Shown piece after piece: positions 5,458 through 5,672 of a DNA stretch of 5,672 nt; within the stretch, counting starts at the first letter, position 1; every line of letters starts with the position of its first letter. Below the pieces are notes generated by a model. It was not told where the DNA came from. It made no database searches and saw only the letters and a program-made list of their open reading frames with translations. The translations under genes were made by a program, and so were the position numbers. This stretch comes from Chloroflexota bacterium (lineage in GTDB: Bacteria > Chloroflexota > Limnocylindria > Limnocylindrales > CSP1-4), in contig JACCYW010000256.1 in NCBI GenBank assembly GCA_013696275.1, positions 1-5,672 on the forward strand, read 5' to 3'.

Positions 5458-5672
5458 GGTGCCATCGGTTCGTCGGCCTCGGTCTCTGCGCGTGGGTCAC
5501 CGGACCGTTGCTGGATGGTCGCCACCCAGCGCTGTCGGCGGACATCGGCCGGGGCTATGCCAGCCGCGGCACAAACCTCTCGCTCCAGGATGCGTGCCCG
5601 GGCGAGTGCCTTCGACAGCCGCTCGTGGTACTCCGGGTGACGCCTCTCCCAACGGGCGAACCGCTTGTCCAT
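5454..5672 (-). CDS. Small charged protein of unknown function, upstream of holA
   Basis: I do not recognise this protein. The reading frame gives 72 residues starting with an ATG that occupies the last three bases of the window. It may be complete, or it may be the end of a longer gene, because the upstream bases are not visible. The sequence is rich in Arg and Glu and probably helical: RFARWERRHPEYHERLSKAL, then ARARILEREVCAAAGI, a short loop PADVRRQRW, and an acidic tail ETEADEP. No membrane segment or signal peptide is seen, and there is a single Cys. The stop overlaps the holA start as TTGA, which supports a real translated gene in one operon with holA. The function is unknown. Confidence 0.6.
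   Translation of the reverse strand: MDKRFARWERRHPEYHERLSKALARARILEREVCAAAGIAPADVRRQRWVATIQQRSGDPRAETEADEPMAP

Overview
The window is G+C-rich, densely packed bacterial chromosome made up mostly of housekeeping genes. The gene set suggests a Gram-positive-type or Chloroflexota-like bacterium. Obg carries the C-terminal OCT domain that Escherichia coli ObgE lacks, obg, nadD and rsfS are directly adjacent, and holA lies nearby. Codon third positions are strongly G/C. I lean towards Chloroflexota, with Actinomycetota as the alternative, but this is inference and no rRNA is present to settle it.

Layout on the + strand: the last 62 codons of transcription terminator rho (ending at 190); a secreted or membrane-anchored M23 (LytM-type) peptidase homologue with a long Pro/Gly-rich linker (258-1298); then a compact operon of obg (1405-2700), nadD (2676-3383) and rsfS (3380-3895). 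obg and nadD overlap by 25 nt, and nadD and rsfS by a 4-nt ATGA. A 188-nt gap (3896-4083) holds a C-rich tandem repeat, several hairpins and possible -10 elements. It is followed by an 84-residue protein resembling a YgiT-type zinc finger (4084-4338).

Layout on the - strand: holA, the clamp-loader delta subunit (5457-4354), converges on the zinc-finger gene with 15 nt between the stops. holA is preceded by an unrecognised small charged protein (5672-5454), and the two are coupled by a TTGA stop/start overlap.

Functionally the + strand operon joins ribosome assembly and silencing (Obg, RsfS) with NAD synthesis (NadD). The flanking genes cover transcription termination, cell-wall metabolism and replication. 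I see no mobile element, CRISPR array, RNA gene or evident defence or biosynthetic system. The points most worth a second look are the Arg-rich N-terminal extension of RsfS with no alternative start codon, the orphan YgiT-like zinc finger with its structured upstream region, and the altered active-site motifs in NadD.
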